Position numbers and translations under genes: made by a program
Assembly: GCA_050301795.1 (NCBI GenBank)
Contig: JBNKZU010000004.1
Location: 1-64,000, forward strand
DNA length: 64,000 nt
Direction of reading: 5' to 3'
DNA from: JBNKZU01 sp050301795
GTDB lineage: Bacteria; Pseudomonadota; Gammaproteobacteria; Thiohalomonadales; Thiohalomonadaceae
Notes under the pieces: model-generated
Databases searched by the model: none
Told to the model about the DNA's origin: nothing
Seen by the model: only the letters and a program-made list of their open reading frames with translations
In this document: positions 54,522-62,981 of the stretch, in pieces
Layout of the letters: every line of letters starts with the position of its first letter
Numbering within the stretch: position 1 is the stretch's first letter

Positions 54522-55886
54522 ATGAAGTTAACCGCAGACCAAAATGATCGCCCGAGTTGCGAGCAGATCATTGATATCCTTCCTGAGCCGTTTGTGATCA
54601 TCGATCGTGATTATAAAATCATCGCCGCAAATAAAAACTATCTAAGACATTATGGCTACTATGACGCTGAGGATGTTGTGGGGCGATACTGTTATGAGGT
54701 TTCTCATCATGTAGATTCGCCTTGTAGTCAACATGGTGAACACTGTCCTTTAGAGCACGTTTTCAGAACGGGTCAACATAGTCAGGTGATGCATATTCAC
54801 TATGACCAGGATGGTGGTGAGGAGTATGTTCAGCTCCATTCCAACCCGATTTTTAATAACGATGGCAAGGTGATCTATGTTGGTGAGTATATCTATCCAA
54901 TAAATAATACTCAGCAAGATCAATTGCTTATCGGTCGCTCTACAGCAATGTTGCGAATGACCAGTATGTTACAGCGTGTTGCGCCTACACAAACCAGTGT
55001 CTTGCTTCAAGGTGAAAGCGGTGTGGGTAAGGAGTGTGTTGCCAACTATATCCACCAATTCTCAAATAGATCAAAGATGCCCTTTGTGATCGTTGATTGC
55101 GGTACCTTAGGCGAAAATTTGATCGAAAGTGAGCTTTTCGGGCACGAAAAGGGAGCCTTTACCGGGGCAACCGCCCGCAAAAAGGGGTTATTTGAGGTCG
55201 CAAATGGTGGAAGCCTCTTTATCGATGAGATTGGTGAATTACCGCTCTCACTGCAAACCAAACTGCTTCGGGTATTAGAGACCGGAACATTCCGACGCCT
55301 TGGTGGCACTGAGTATATTAATGTTGATGTCCGCATCATTGCTGCGACCAATAAAAATCTTCAAGAGATGGTCAGAGAGAGCAGCTTTAGACAGGATCTC
55401 TATTACCGCCTTTCCGCTTTTCCGGTCAAAATACCGTCACTCAGAGAGCGTCTTGATGATATTCCTGCGCTCGTTGAACACTTTATTAGTGGCATGGAGG
55501 ATGGAGATCGATTTTTACCGTTACAGGCGGAAGTGATCGAGAAGTTGCTCAGTTACTCTTATCCTGGAAACGTTCGGGAACTGCGTAATATTATCGATAG
55601 GGCGACGATCCTTGCATTTGGTGGTGAAATTATCGAGCCGGAGCATATCGTGATTGAGGATGAGGATGACAGCACATTGACTACCTATGATTCCCGCACT
55701 GTCACTCATAATAGCGGAAATCAAAACAGTCTGTTAAATCGTCGAAGCGGAAGGCTAACCAATGAGCAGGTTATGGATGCATTAGAGCGTTGTCATGGTC
55801 ACCGTTCAGATGCCGCAAAGCTACTTGGGGTTAGTGAACGAACCATGTACCGCTATGTGCAGAGATTACGTCAGAATGAGGATTAA
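54522..55886 (+). CDS. Sigma-54-dependent activator with PAS domain
   Basis: A 454-residue enhancer-binding protein: an N-terminal PAS domain (about 15-130) that carries an unusual Cys/His cluster (CYEVSHHVDSPCSQHGEHCPL), an AAA+ domain with Walker A GESGVGKE, the sigma-54 contact loop GAFTGA, Walker B LFIDEIGELP and R-finger region, and a Fis-type HTH (SDAAKLLGVSERTMYRYVQRL). It should activate sigma-54 promoters; sqr next door has one. The PAS cluster may sense a metal, haem, redox state or sulfide. It overlaps the convergent aguB by 4 bp. Confidence 0.93.
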   Translation: MKLTADQNDRPSCEQIIDILPEPFVIIDRDYKIIAANKNYLRHYGYYDAEDVVGRYCYEVSHHVDSPCSQHGEHCPLEHVFRTGQHSQVMHIHYDQDGGEEYVQLHSNPIFNNDGKVIYVGEYIYPINNTQQDQLLIGRSTAMLRMTSMLQRVAPTQTSVLLQGESGVGKECVANYIHQFSNRSKMPFVIVDCGTLGENLIESELFGHEKGAFTGATARKKGLFEVANGGSLFIDEIGELPLSLQTKLLRVLETGTFRRLGGTEYINVDVRIIAATNKNLQEMVRESSFRQDLYYRLSAFPVKIPSLRERLDDIPALVEHFISGMEDGDRFLPLQAEVIEKLLSYSYPGNVRELRNIIDRATILAFGGEIIEPEHIVIEDEDDSTLTTYDSRTVTHNSGNQNSLLNRRSGRLTNEQVMDALERCHGHRSDAAKLLGVSERTMYRYVQRLRQNED

Positions 55887-56761
55887 TCGGCAAAGCGTTT
55901 GTTGAGTGCGTCATAGGCGTCGATACGTCTATCCCGAAAGAAAGGCCAGATGCGTCGAATTGCTTCGCTACGTTCCATATCAATCTCAGCCATCAGTATT
56001 GATTCGTTATGATCATCTGCATGAGCGAGGAGTTCGCCTTGTGGCCCGCAGACAAAGCTATTACCCCAAAATTGATTTGACGATCCATTCGGATGAGATT
56101 CGACACCAATTCGATTACAGCTAATCAACGGGATGCCGTTTGCAACACTATGACCTCGTTGAATGGTAATCCATGCATCAAGCTGGCGCTGTTTCTCTGC
56201 TGATGTGTCTTCAGGATCCCAGCCGATCGCAGTGGGGTAGATAAGTAGATCAGCTCCCGCTAGTGCCATACAGCGCGCGGCCTCTGGATACCATTGATCC
56301 CAACAAACCAGCACACCTAGTTTGCCAACAGAGGTTTCGATTGGTTTAAACCCAAGGTCTCCCGGTGTGAAATAGAATTTTTCGTTATAACCAGGATCGT
56401 CCGGGATGTGCATCTTGCGGTACTTTCCGGCAATCTCACCGTTCGACTCAATAACCACGGCGGTGTTGTGATAGAGGCCGGTTGCACGTTTCTCAAACAG
56501 TGATGCCACAATCACGATTTGATGTTCTTTAGCGATTTGGCTCAATGTTGTCGTGGTTTTACCAGGAATAGACTCGGCAAGCTCAAAGTTAGCGGTCTCT
56601 TGTGTGATGCAGAAGTAGAGACTGGTGTGTAGCTCTTGAAGCACAACCAGTTGGGCGCCTTTTTTAGCGGCCTCAATGATGCCATCAATACTCTTTTGAA
56701 GGTTTTGCTCGGCATCATGCGTACAGGCGTGTTGGATCAGTGCGACTTTAAGGTTATTCAT
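55883..56761 (-). CDS. aguB: N-carbamoylputrescine amidase
   Basis: A 292-residue nitrilase-superfamily enzyme converting N-carbamoylputrescine to putrescine. The catalytic triad is in VVLQELHTSLYF (Glu), KYRKMHIPDDPGYNEKFYF (second Lys) and VLVCWDQWYPEAAR (Cys). Close match to the AguB/YblL subgroup. It follows aguA by 9 bp. Confidence 0.94.
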   Translation of the reverse strand: MNNLKVALIQHACTHDAEQNLQKSIDGIIEAAKKGAQLVVLQELHTSLYFCITQETANFELAESIPGKTTTTLSQIAKEHQIVIVASLFEKRATGLYHNTAVVIESNGEIAGKYRKMHIPDDPGYNEKFYFTPGDLGFKPIETSVGKLGVLVCWDQWYPEAARCMALAGADLLIYPTAIGWDPEDTSAEKQRQLDAWITIQRGHSVANGIPLISCNRIGVESHPNGSSNQFWGNSFVCGPQGELLAHADDHNESILMAEIDMERSEAIRRIWPFFRDRRIDAYDALNKRFAD

Positions 56762-56770
56762 CGATCAGAC

Positions 56771-57820
56771 TCACTCTTTAAGATTACTGCCATCAAATGA
56801 TGGGATCTGCATGGTTATACAATGGATGCTGCCATACTGTTTAATCAGCGCATTTGCATTTACCGCAACGATTTTTCGATCCGGAAATGCCACTTTTAGT
56901 TGCTCTATCGCCTTGTCATCAGCAGGATCATCATAGACAGGGGCAATAACTGCTCCATTGATGATTAGAAAATTCGCATAGGTTGCCGGTAGCCGATGAC
57001 CATCATTATCATAAATTGGACGAGGCGATGGCAGTGGTATCAATCGATAGGGCGATCCATTGAGCTGTCTAAATGCACTTAGTTCCTGTGCCATCGCTTT
57101 TAATGAGCGATCCTGTTGATCTCCTGAATCATCACCAGTAACAAAGGCGATTGTATCGACACTGCAAAAGCGGGCGAGAGTGTCGATGTGTCCATCCGTG
57201 TCGTCGCCATCAAGCGCACCATGATTTAGCCATAGTATGCGCTTGAGTCCGAATTTGTGTTTCAGATATAAATCGATTTGTGCTTTTGTAAACTCAGGGT
57301 TGCGCTCGGGACTTAGTAGGCATTCGGTTGTCGTGATCAGTGTTCCAGCGCCATCACTTTCAATGCTTCCGCCTTCAAGAACAAACGGTATCGACTCCAT
57401 TGAGACCCCACCGTAAGCATCCTGTTTTGTAAGGTTGGATGTAGCAAGATTATCCAGCGATGATTCGAACTTATTTCCCCAGCCATTGAAGGTGAAGTCC
57501 AATAGTTGTGGTTTTTGACCGTTAAACACCGTAATCGGACCATAATCACGCGCCCAAGTATCATTGCTTTGGCAAATAAAGAGTTTGTAGCGTCGATGGT
57601 CAATGTCATGACGACGAAAGCACTGTTCTACATGTTCAAGCAGTGATTGATCGTAACAGGTGACAATCAGGTCTTGGTAGGTTGTGATCGCCTTTGAAAT
57701 TTGCAGATAGCAGGCCTCAACCTCCTCAAGTATCCAGTCCCAGTCACTCTGTGCATGAGGCCATGTAATCTGGATAGCTTGTTGAGGATGCCACTCTGCT
57801 GGAAGCAGGTAGCGTGTCAT
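56771..57820 (-). CDS. aguA: Agmatine deiminase
   Basis: A 349-residue deiminase that turns agmatine into N-carbamoylputrescine. It has the N-terminal PAEWHPQQAIQITWPH, WARDYGPITVF, FVLEGGSIESDGAGTLITTTECLL, HGALDGDDTDGHIDTLARF and the catalytic cysteine near the C-terminus in YGSIHCITMQIP. With aguB it gives putrescine without urea release. A secreted-protein gene overlaps its start by 4 bp. Confidence 0.95.
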   Translation of the reverse strand: MTRYLLPAEWHPQQAIQITWPHAQSDWDWILEEVEACYLQISKAITTYQDLIVTCYDQSLLEHVEQCFRRHDIDHRRYKLFICQSNDTWARDYGPITVFNGQKPQLLDFTFNGWGNKFESSLDNLATSNLTKQDAYGGVSMESIPFVLEGGSIESDGAGTLITTTECLLSPERNPEFTKAQIDLYLKHKFGLKRILWLNHGALDGDDTDGHIDTLARFCSVDTIAFVTGDDSGDQQDRSLKAMAQELSAFRQLNGSPYRLIPLPSPRPIYDNDGHRLPATYANFLIINGAVIAPVYDDPADDKAIEQLKVAFPDRKIVAVNANALIKQYGSIHCITMQIPSFDGSNLKE

Positions 57821-58407
57821 CGATTGGTTGCACCTTTTTCGATGACGTTTTCTGAAAGCACCGCATGAATAACATAGTCACTCTCAAAATAGACGGTAAA
57901 CAGTGGATAGATCCACGATGAGATCGGTGGAGTCCCGACAGGATCATTCTTTAGGTCGGGTTGACCATACTTCTTCTCGACACCTGTACGGGTCATTCCT
58001 CTTACAGGAAGATCCAGATCAAGTAGCGGACGATCTGGCATCATCGAAACCGGTGAGTCTGAGGAGGGGATATTCTGCTCCTGAGCACTCTTTTTTACAG
58101 GAGAGGGTGCTGGTCCAAGGCCAGGATTGATATCAAACAGATCTGAGTCACCACTGCCCTGATTTTCGTAGGGTTGAGGTGATGGTGCGAGAGTGGAATC
58201 GGAGTCTGGCGCATTATCATACTTGCCGGTAATTGGGTTGCGGCGTATCGGTTGTGGTGCGATGTCTGTACCGACATTGAAAAGGTCATCATCAGAGTTG
58301 AGTGGTTTCTGATAGGTGTCTACGTCCAGTGCCGTTTCAGCCTGAGCTGATAAGGTCAATAACAGCAGGGTGGTTAATAGCAGTGTCATCATTGAACGCA
58401 TCGGCAT
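57817..58407 (-). CDS. Secreted protein of unknown function upstream of aguA
   Basis: A 196-residue protein with a signal peptide (about 1-23, cut after SAQA), a low-complexity Pro/Ser/Asp-rich middle with two repeats of a DLF(N/D)(V/I) motif, and a compact C-terminal domain (about 130-190) with RGMTRTGVEKKYGQPD, PPISSWIYPLFTVYFES and VIHAVL. That domain occurs in other proteobacterial secreted proteins and is reminiscent of SmpA-like folds, but I cannot name it. Its stop overlaps the aguA start (ATGA), so the three genes form an operon, which is odd for a periplasmic protein. Confidence 0.7.
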   Translation of the reverse strand: MPMRSMMTLLLTTLLLLTLSAQAETALDVDTYQKPLNSDDDLFNVGTDIAPQPIRRNPITGKYDNAPDSDSTLAPSPQPYENQGSGDSDLFDINPGLGPAPSPVKKSAQEQNIPSSDSPVSMMPDRPLLDLDLPVRGMTRTGVEKKYGQPDLKNDPVGTPPISSWIYPLFTVYFESDYVIHAVLSENVIEKGATNR

Positions 58408-58555
58408 TTCCTCAACATATCTTACCGGTTGTTACTACTCCCCAGTCTAGCGGGGTATTACTAAAAAGTATAAGTACGCTATTGTACGCATGAGGTCTCT
58501 GAAACAACAGAGGAAAATAGTGTTCTCTGAGGTTGGTTTATGCCAAGATCTCTCC

Positions 58556-60604
58556 ATGAAAAAGAGCACACTGCTATTCTCCCATCGTCCGTTCTGGGCA
58601 AAACGTCTACTTCCATCCCCGGTATTACCAATGAGCCGCGATGAAATGGATCAGCTTGGATGGGATTCATGTGATGTGATACTGGTAACCGGGGATGCCT
58701 ATGTTGATCATCCGAGTTTTGGCATGGCGTTAATCGGGCGACTGCTGGAGGAGCATGGTTTTCGTGTGGGCATTATTGCCCAACCTGACTGGAGTAGTGC
58801 TGAAGCCTTTCAACAACTCGGCCGTCCCAACCTCTATTTTGGTGTTACTGCGGGGAATATGGACTCAATGGTGAATCGTTACACCGCTGATCGACGTATT
58901 CGTAGCGATGATGCCTACTCCCCCGATGGTGTGGGTGGCAAACGTCCTGATCGTTCTGTATTGGTCTACTCACAACGGTGCCGGGAAGCTTATCGAGATG
59001 TCCCGATAGTCATTGGCGGTATAGAAGCGAGCTTGCGTCGACTTGCTCACTACGATTATTGGTCTGACAAGGTTCGCCGTTCGTTACTCTTTGATTCTAA
59101 AGCGGATCTGTTGCTCTATGGTAATGCTGAACGCTCGATTGTGGAGCTGACCCATCGATTGGCAAAGGGAGAGTCGATTGAATCAATTCGTGATTTGAGG
59201 GGGAGTGCATGGGCGACCTCTCAAATTGATGAGCACTGGATTGAATTGGATTATCTCAATCCTGATTTTATGCCATCTTCAAAAGGGAAGCGTGAAGATA
59301 TGGTGGTTCGGATCCCCTCATACGAGATGGTGAAGAGTGATCCTCAGCTATATGCCCACGCCTCAAGAATGTTCCACCTCGAAACCAATCCCGATAATGC
59401 TCGACCTGTGGTTCAGAACCATGGTGATCGTGATCTGTGGGTCAATCCGCCCCCAATTCCACTGAGCACTAAAGAGCTTGATCGTGTTTTTGAACTGCCC
59501 TATACCCGCAAGCCCCATCCTGCATACTCAGATGCACGCATTCCTGCTTATGAGATGATTCGCTTCTCCGTCAACATTATGCGCGGTTGTTTTGGTGGTT
59601 GTACCTTCTGTTCGATCACTGAACATGAAGGACGAATCATCCAGAATCGCTCCGAGGCATCAATCGTGCGTGAGGTTGAGGCGATTCGTGATCTCACACC
59701 CGGATTTACAGGAAATATCTCTGATCTCGGCGGGCCGACTGCAAATATGTATCGACTCAAATGCAAGGATCCAAAGGTAGAGTCGCAGTGCCGCAAGCTC
59801 TCTTGTGTCTATCCAGAGATCTGTAGCTATATGTCGACCGATCAGATGCCGTTGGTCTCACTATACCGAGCTGTCAGGGGAACAGAGGGGATAAAACGGG
59901 TATTTATCGCCTCTGGTTTGCGTTATGACATTGCAGTTAAAACCCCTGAATATGTAAAGGAACTGGTGACACACCATGTCGGTGGTTATCTAAAGATCGC
60001 ACCGGAGCATACCGAAGTCGGTCCGCTCTCTATCATGATGAAACCGGGAATTGCGGTCTATGAGCAGTTTAAGCAGATGTTTGAGCACTATTCACGGGAG
60101 GCAGGGAAGGAGCAGTATCTGATTCCCTATTTCATCTCATCCCATCCCGGTACAACGCATCAAGATATGGTGAAGCTGGCGTTGTGGCTAAAGCGCAATA
60201 ATTTCCGCCTTGATCAGGTTCAGAATTTTCTACCGACCCCGATGACGATCGCTGCTGCAATCTACTATAGCGGCTTAAATACCTTAAAGCGTGTTGGAAG
60301 AGATGCTCAGCACGTTGATACTCCGCGAGGAGGGCGTGCACGACGCATTCAAAAAGCACTATTACGCTATCATGATGCGACAAACTGGCCACTACTTCGT
60401 GAAGTTTTAAAGGATTTAGGGCTCAGCGAGCTTATTGGTAACAGCAAACGTCACCTGATTCCAACATGGCAACCGGATGGTCAAAAAAAGCCATCACATC
60501 AAAAAGATTCACCTTCAAAAAACAGGATAAAACAGCAGAAATCACCAAATCAAAAGGCTAGTAGCGCTCATCATCCTAGCCGTCAGAAAAAGAGACGACA
60601 GTGA
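58556..60604 (+). CDS. ygiQ: YgiQ family radical SAM protein
   Basis: A 682-residue radical SAM protein with the family's PMSRDEMDQLGWDSCDVILV region, an N-terminal cobalamin-like domain, and the [4Fe-4S] motif RGCFGGCTFCSITEHEG (about 360). The family's substrate is unknown. The ATG at 58556 fits homologues best; the frame opens at 58490. The last 60 residues are a Lys/Gln/Ser-rich tail, which may bind nucleic acid. Confidence 0.92.
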   Translation: MKKSTLLFSHRPFWAKRLLPSPVLPMSRDEMDQLGWDSCDVILVTGDAYVDHPSFGMALIGRLLEEHGFRVGIIAQPDWSSAEAFQQLGRPNLYFGVTAGNMDSMVNRYTADRRIRSDDAYSPDGVGGKRPDRSVLVYSQRCREAYRDVPIVIGGIEASLRRLAHYDYWSDKVRRSLLFDSKADLLLYGNAERSIVELTHRLAKGESIESIRDLRGSAWATSQIDEHWIELDYLNPDFMPSSKGKREDMVVRIPSYEMVKSDPQLYAHASRMFHLETNPDNARPVVQNHGDRDLWVNPPPIPLSTKELDRVFELPYTRKPHPAYSDARIPAYEMIRFSVNIMRGCFGGCTFCSITEHEGRIIQNRSEASIVREVEAIRDLTPGFTGNISDLGGPTANMYRLKCKDPKVESQCRKLSCVYPEICSYMSTDQMPLVSLYRAVRGTEGIKRVFIASGLRYDIAVKTPEYVKELVTHHVGGYLKIAPEHTEVGPLSIMMKPGIAVYEQFKQMFEHYSREAGKEQYLIPYFISSHPGTTHQDMVKLALWLKRNNFRLDQVQNFLPTPMTIAAAIYYSGLNTLKRVGRDAQHVDTPRGGRARRIQKALLRYHDATNWPLLREVLKDLGLSELIGNSKRHLIPTWQPDGQKKPSHQKDSPSKNRIKQQKSPNQKASSAHHPSRQKKRRQ

Positions 60605-60710
60605 TAAACCTATTCCTAGATAAAATGAAATTAGTCCTTTAGTGACGTTTTCCGTAGAATGATAGGGATGAACAAGAGCCAGAAACGCAACAGAGGCGGC
60701 CAGATCTAAT

Positions 60711-62921
60711 ATGGTTTATGTTGATAACCAATTTCAGAGTAGCTCAACTCATACCATGATCGATGAATGGCTGTCGCACATTGTCGAAGAGCACACGGAT
60801 GAAGAGATTGCACTAATCAGAGAGGCATGCAGTCTCGCAGAAGAGGCTCATATTGAGAAGATCCGTCCCTCGGGCGAACCCTACCTGGAACATGCACTTT
60901 CAGTCGCTACTGTTCTTAATAGCCTCCGTCTCGATCATGAGGCTATCGCCGCAGCAATCCTGATTGAAGTTGTCGATGAGACCGATCTCACTTTGGATGT
61001 GATTACACAAAAGTGTGGTAAACCAGTTGCGCGCCTTGTGGAAGAGGTGATGCGGATGAACGATATCGGATCGTTCTATAGTGGAAACGGCATCGCTGAT
61101 AAAGAACCTTTAAAGGCAGAGAGTCTGCGCAAGCTTCTTTTAGCGATGGCTGAGGATGTCAGAGTGGTCATCATCAAGCTCGCTGATCGTCTTCAAGAGA
61201 TGCGTCATCTCAAGCATCTCCAGGAGGAAGAGCGACGAAAAATCGCAAGAGAGACCATGGATATCTATGCGCCTTTAGCCAATCGTCTTGGTATATGGCA
61301 GCTTAAATGGGAGTTGGAGGATCTATCATTCCGTTATCTCGATCCCGTGACCTATAAGCAGGTGGCCTCTTTTCTTGATGAGCGCCGTATCGATCGTCAA
61401 AGCTATATTGAATCGATCATTGATCTTATTAAACTGAACCTGGAAAAACTGGGTGTAGAGGCAGAGATCAAAGGGCGGGTGAAGCACATCTATAGCATCT
61501 GGAAAAAGATGAAACGAAAAGGGATTGGCTTTCACGAACTATACGATGTTAGAGCGGTTAGGGTATTAACCGAGACCACAACAGATTGTTATCATGTGCT
61601 GGGGATAGTGCATAGTCTCTGGCCGCATATTCCAAAAGAGTTCGATGATTACATTGCCATTCCCAAAGACAATAACTATCAGTCCATCCATACCGCGATA
61701 GTCGGGCCTGAGGGCAAAACTGTTGAGATTCAGATTCGCACTAAAGAGATGGATCGCCATGCTGAACTGGGTGTTGCAGCTCATTGGCGATACAAGGAGG
61801 GGGGAAAGCACGACCAGCATTTCGAGCAGCGAATCGCATGGTTACGACAACTGCTTGATTGGAAGGAGGAAGAGGGTAACGATAATGACTTTATCGATCG
61901 ATTCAAATCTGAAATCTTCCAGGATCGCGTTTATGTGATGACACCGACAGGAGAGGTGATCGATCTACCCTATGGCGCAACACCACTCGACTTTGCCTAC
62001 TATATTCATACCGAGGTTGGAAATCGATGCAGAGGGGCAAAGGTCAATGGGCGTATTGTGCCGTTAACCTACACGCTCCAAAGTGGTGAGCATGTTGAAA
62101 TATTGACTGCAAAACAGGGTAGTCCAAGCCGAGATTGGTTAAATACACAACTTGGATACCTGAAAACAACTCGAGCCAGAAGTAAAGCTCGCAACTACTT
62201 TAAACAACTCGATCATGATCAGAATTTGCGTGATGGACGAGTGATACTGGAAAGGGAGCTTTTCCGGTTAGGGGCAACGGATCTTTCCCATACCAAGATT
62301 GCCGATTACTTTAAATTTCAAAATTCTGATGAGCTACTCATTGCAATAGGTCGTAGTGATCTAAACGCAGCGCAGATCGCATCAGCGACTCAACGACTTA
62401 AACCGGATAAGCAACCCGAACTTCCTGAAGAGCATCATCGACGTCGAAAACAGACCGTACACCAAGAGAATGAGGCGATTAATGTTGAGGGTGTAGGGAA
62501 CCTGATGCATCAATTAGCACGGTGTTGTCGTCCCGCGGCGGGTGACCCAATTATTGGATTTATCACTATCGGACGTGGTGTCTCAATTCATCGTCGTGAC
62601 TGTAAAAATATCCTTAACCTTCCCGAAGAGAAGAGAATGCGGTTGGTTGAGGTTGAGTGGGGAGGTTCGGAACATAGCACCTATCCGGTTGATATTGAGA
62701 TTGACGCCTTTGACCGAAAAGGGCTACTCACTGACCTCTATTCACTGTTATCGACAGAGAATGTTAACGTCATTGCCTCGAATACACTCTCTGATAGACA
62801 CACTCATACCGCAAAGGTGAAAGTGACGCTGGAGATAAATGATATCGATCAGTTGAGCAGAATCCTGAACCGAATCAATCAACTGCCGAATATTTTGAAT
62901 GTTCGTCGCAGAACAACTTGA
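60711..62921 (+). CDS. relA: (p)ppGpp synthetase RelA
   Basis: A 736-residue RSH protein. The hydrolase domain is degenerate (AAAILIEVVDETDLT where active enzymes have HD and ED), while the synthetase is intact and carries the EFDDYIA form (ExDD) typical of RelA rather than SpoT. TGS (VMTPTGEVIDLPYGATPLDFAYYIHT), a CC domain with HQLARCCRPAAGDPIIG and a C-terminal ACT domain follow. It should act only as a ribosome-activated synthetase. Confidence 0.94.
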   Translation: MVYVDNQFQSSSTHTMIDEWLSHIVEEHTDEEIALIREACSLAEEAHIEKIRPSGEPYLEHALSVATVLNSLRLDHEAIAAAILIEVVDETDLTLDVITQKCGKPVARLVEEVMRMNDIGSFYSGNGIADKEPLKAESLRKLLLAMAEDVRVVIIKLADRLQEMRHLKHLQEEERRKIARETMDIYAPLANRLGIWQLKWELEDLSFRYLDPVTYKQVASFLDERRIDRQSYIESIIDLIKLNLEKLGVEAEIKGRVKHIYSIWKKMKRKGIGFHELYDVRAVRVLTETTTDCYHVLGIVHSLWPHIPKEFDDYIAIPKDNNYQSIHTAIVGPEGKTVEIQIRTKEMDRHAELGVAAHWRYKEGGKHDQHFEQRIAWLRQLLDWKEEEGNDNDFIDRFKSEIFQDRVYVMTPTGEVIDLPYGATPLDFAYYIHTEVGNRCRGAKVNGRIVPLTYTLQSGEHVEILTAKQGSPSRDWLNTQLGYLKTTRARSKARNYFKQLDHDQNLRDGRVILERELFRLGATDLSHTKIADYFKFQNSDELLIAIGRSDLNAAQIASATQRLKPDKQPELPEEHHRRRKQTVHQENEAINVEGVGNLMHQLARCCRPAAGDPIIGFITIGRGVSIHRRDCKNILNLPEEKRMRLVEVEWGGSEHSTYPVDIEIDAFDRKGLLTDLYSLLSTENVNVIASNTLSDRHTHTAKVKVTLEINDIDQLSRILNRINQLPNILNVRRRTT

Positions 62922-62935
62922 AATCGCAGACAAAA

Positions 62936-62963
62936 AAGAAGGAGCCTAAAGGCTCCTTCTTCA
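62936..62963. terminator. Bidirectional terminator between relA and fccB
   Basis: A perfect 11-bp stem AAGAAGGAGCC/GGCTCCTTCTT with a TAAA loop lies between two convergent genes, with an A run on one side. Confidence 0.9.
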
Positions 62964-62981
62964 TTTCCATCAACACTACAA

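Noticed and set aside
60711..62921. Bifunctional SpoT
   Set aside because: The HD and ED motifs of the hydrolase are replaced, and the synthetase has the ExDD form of RelA.
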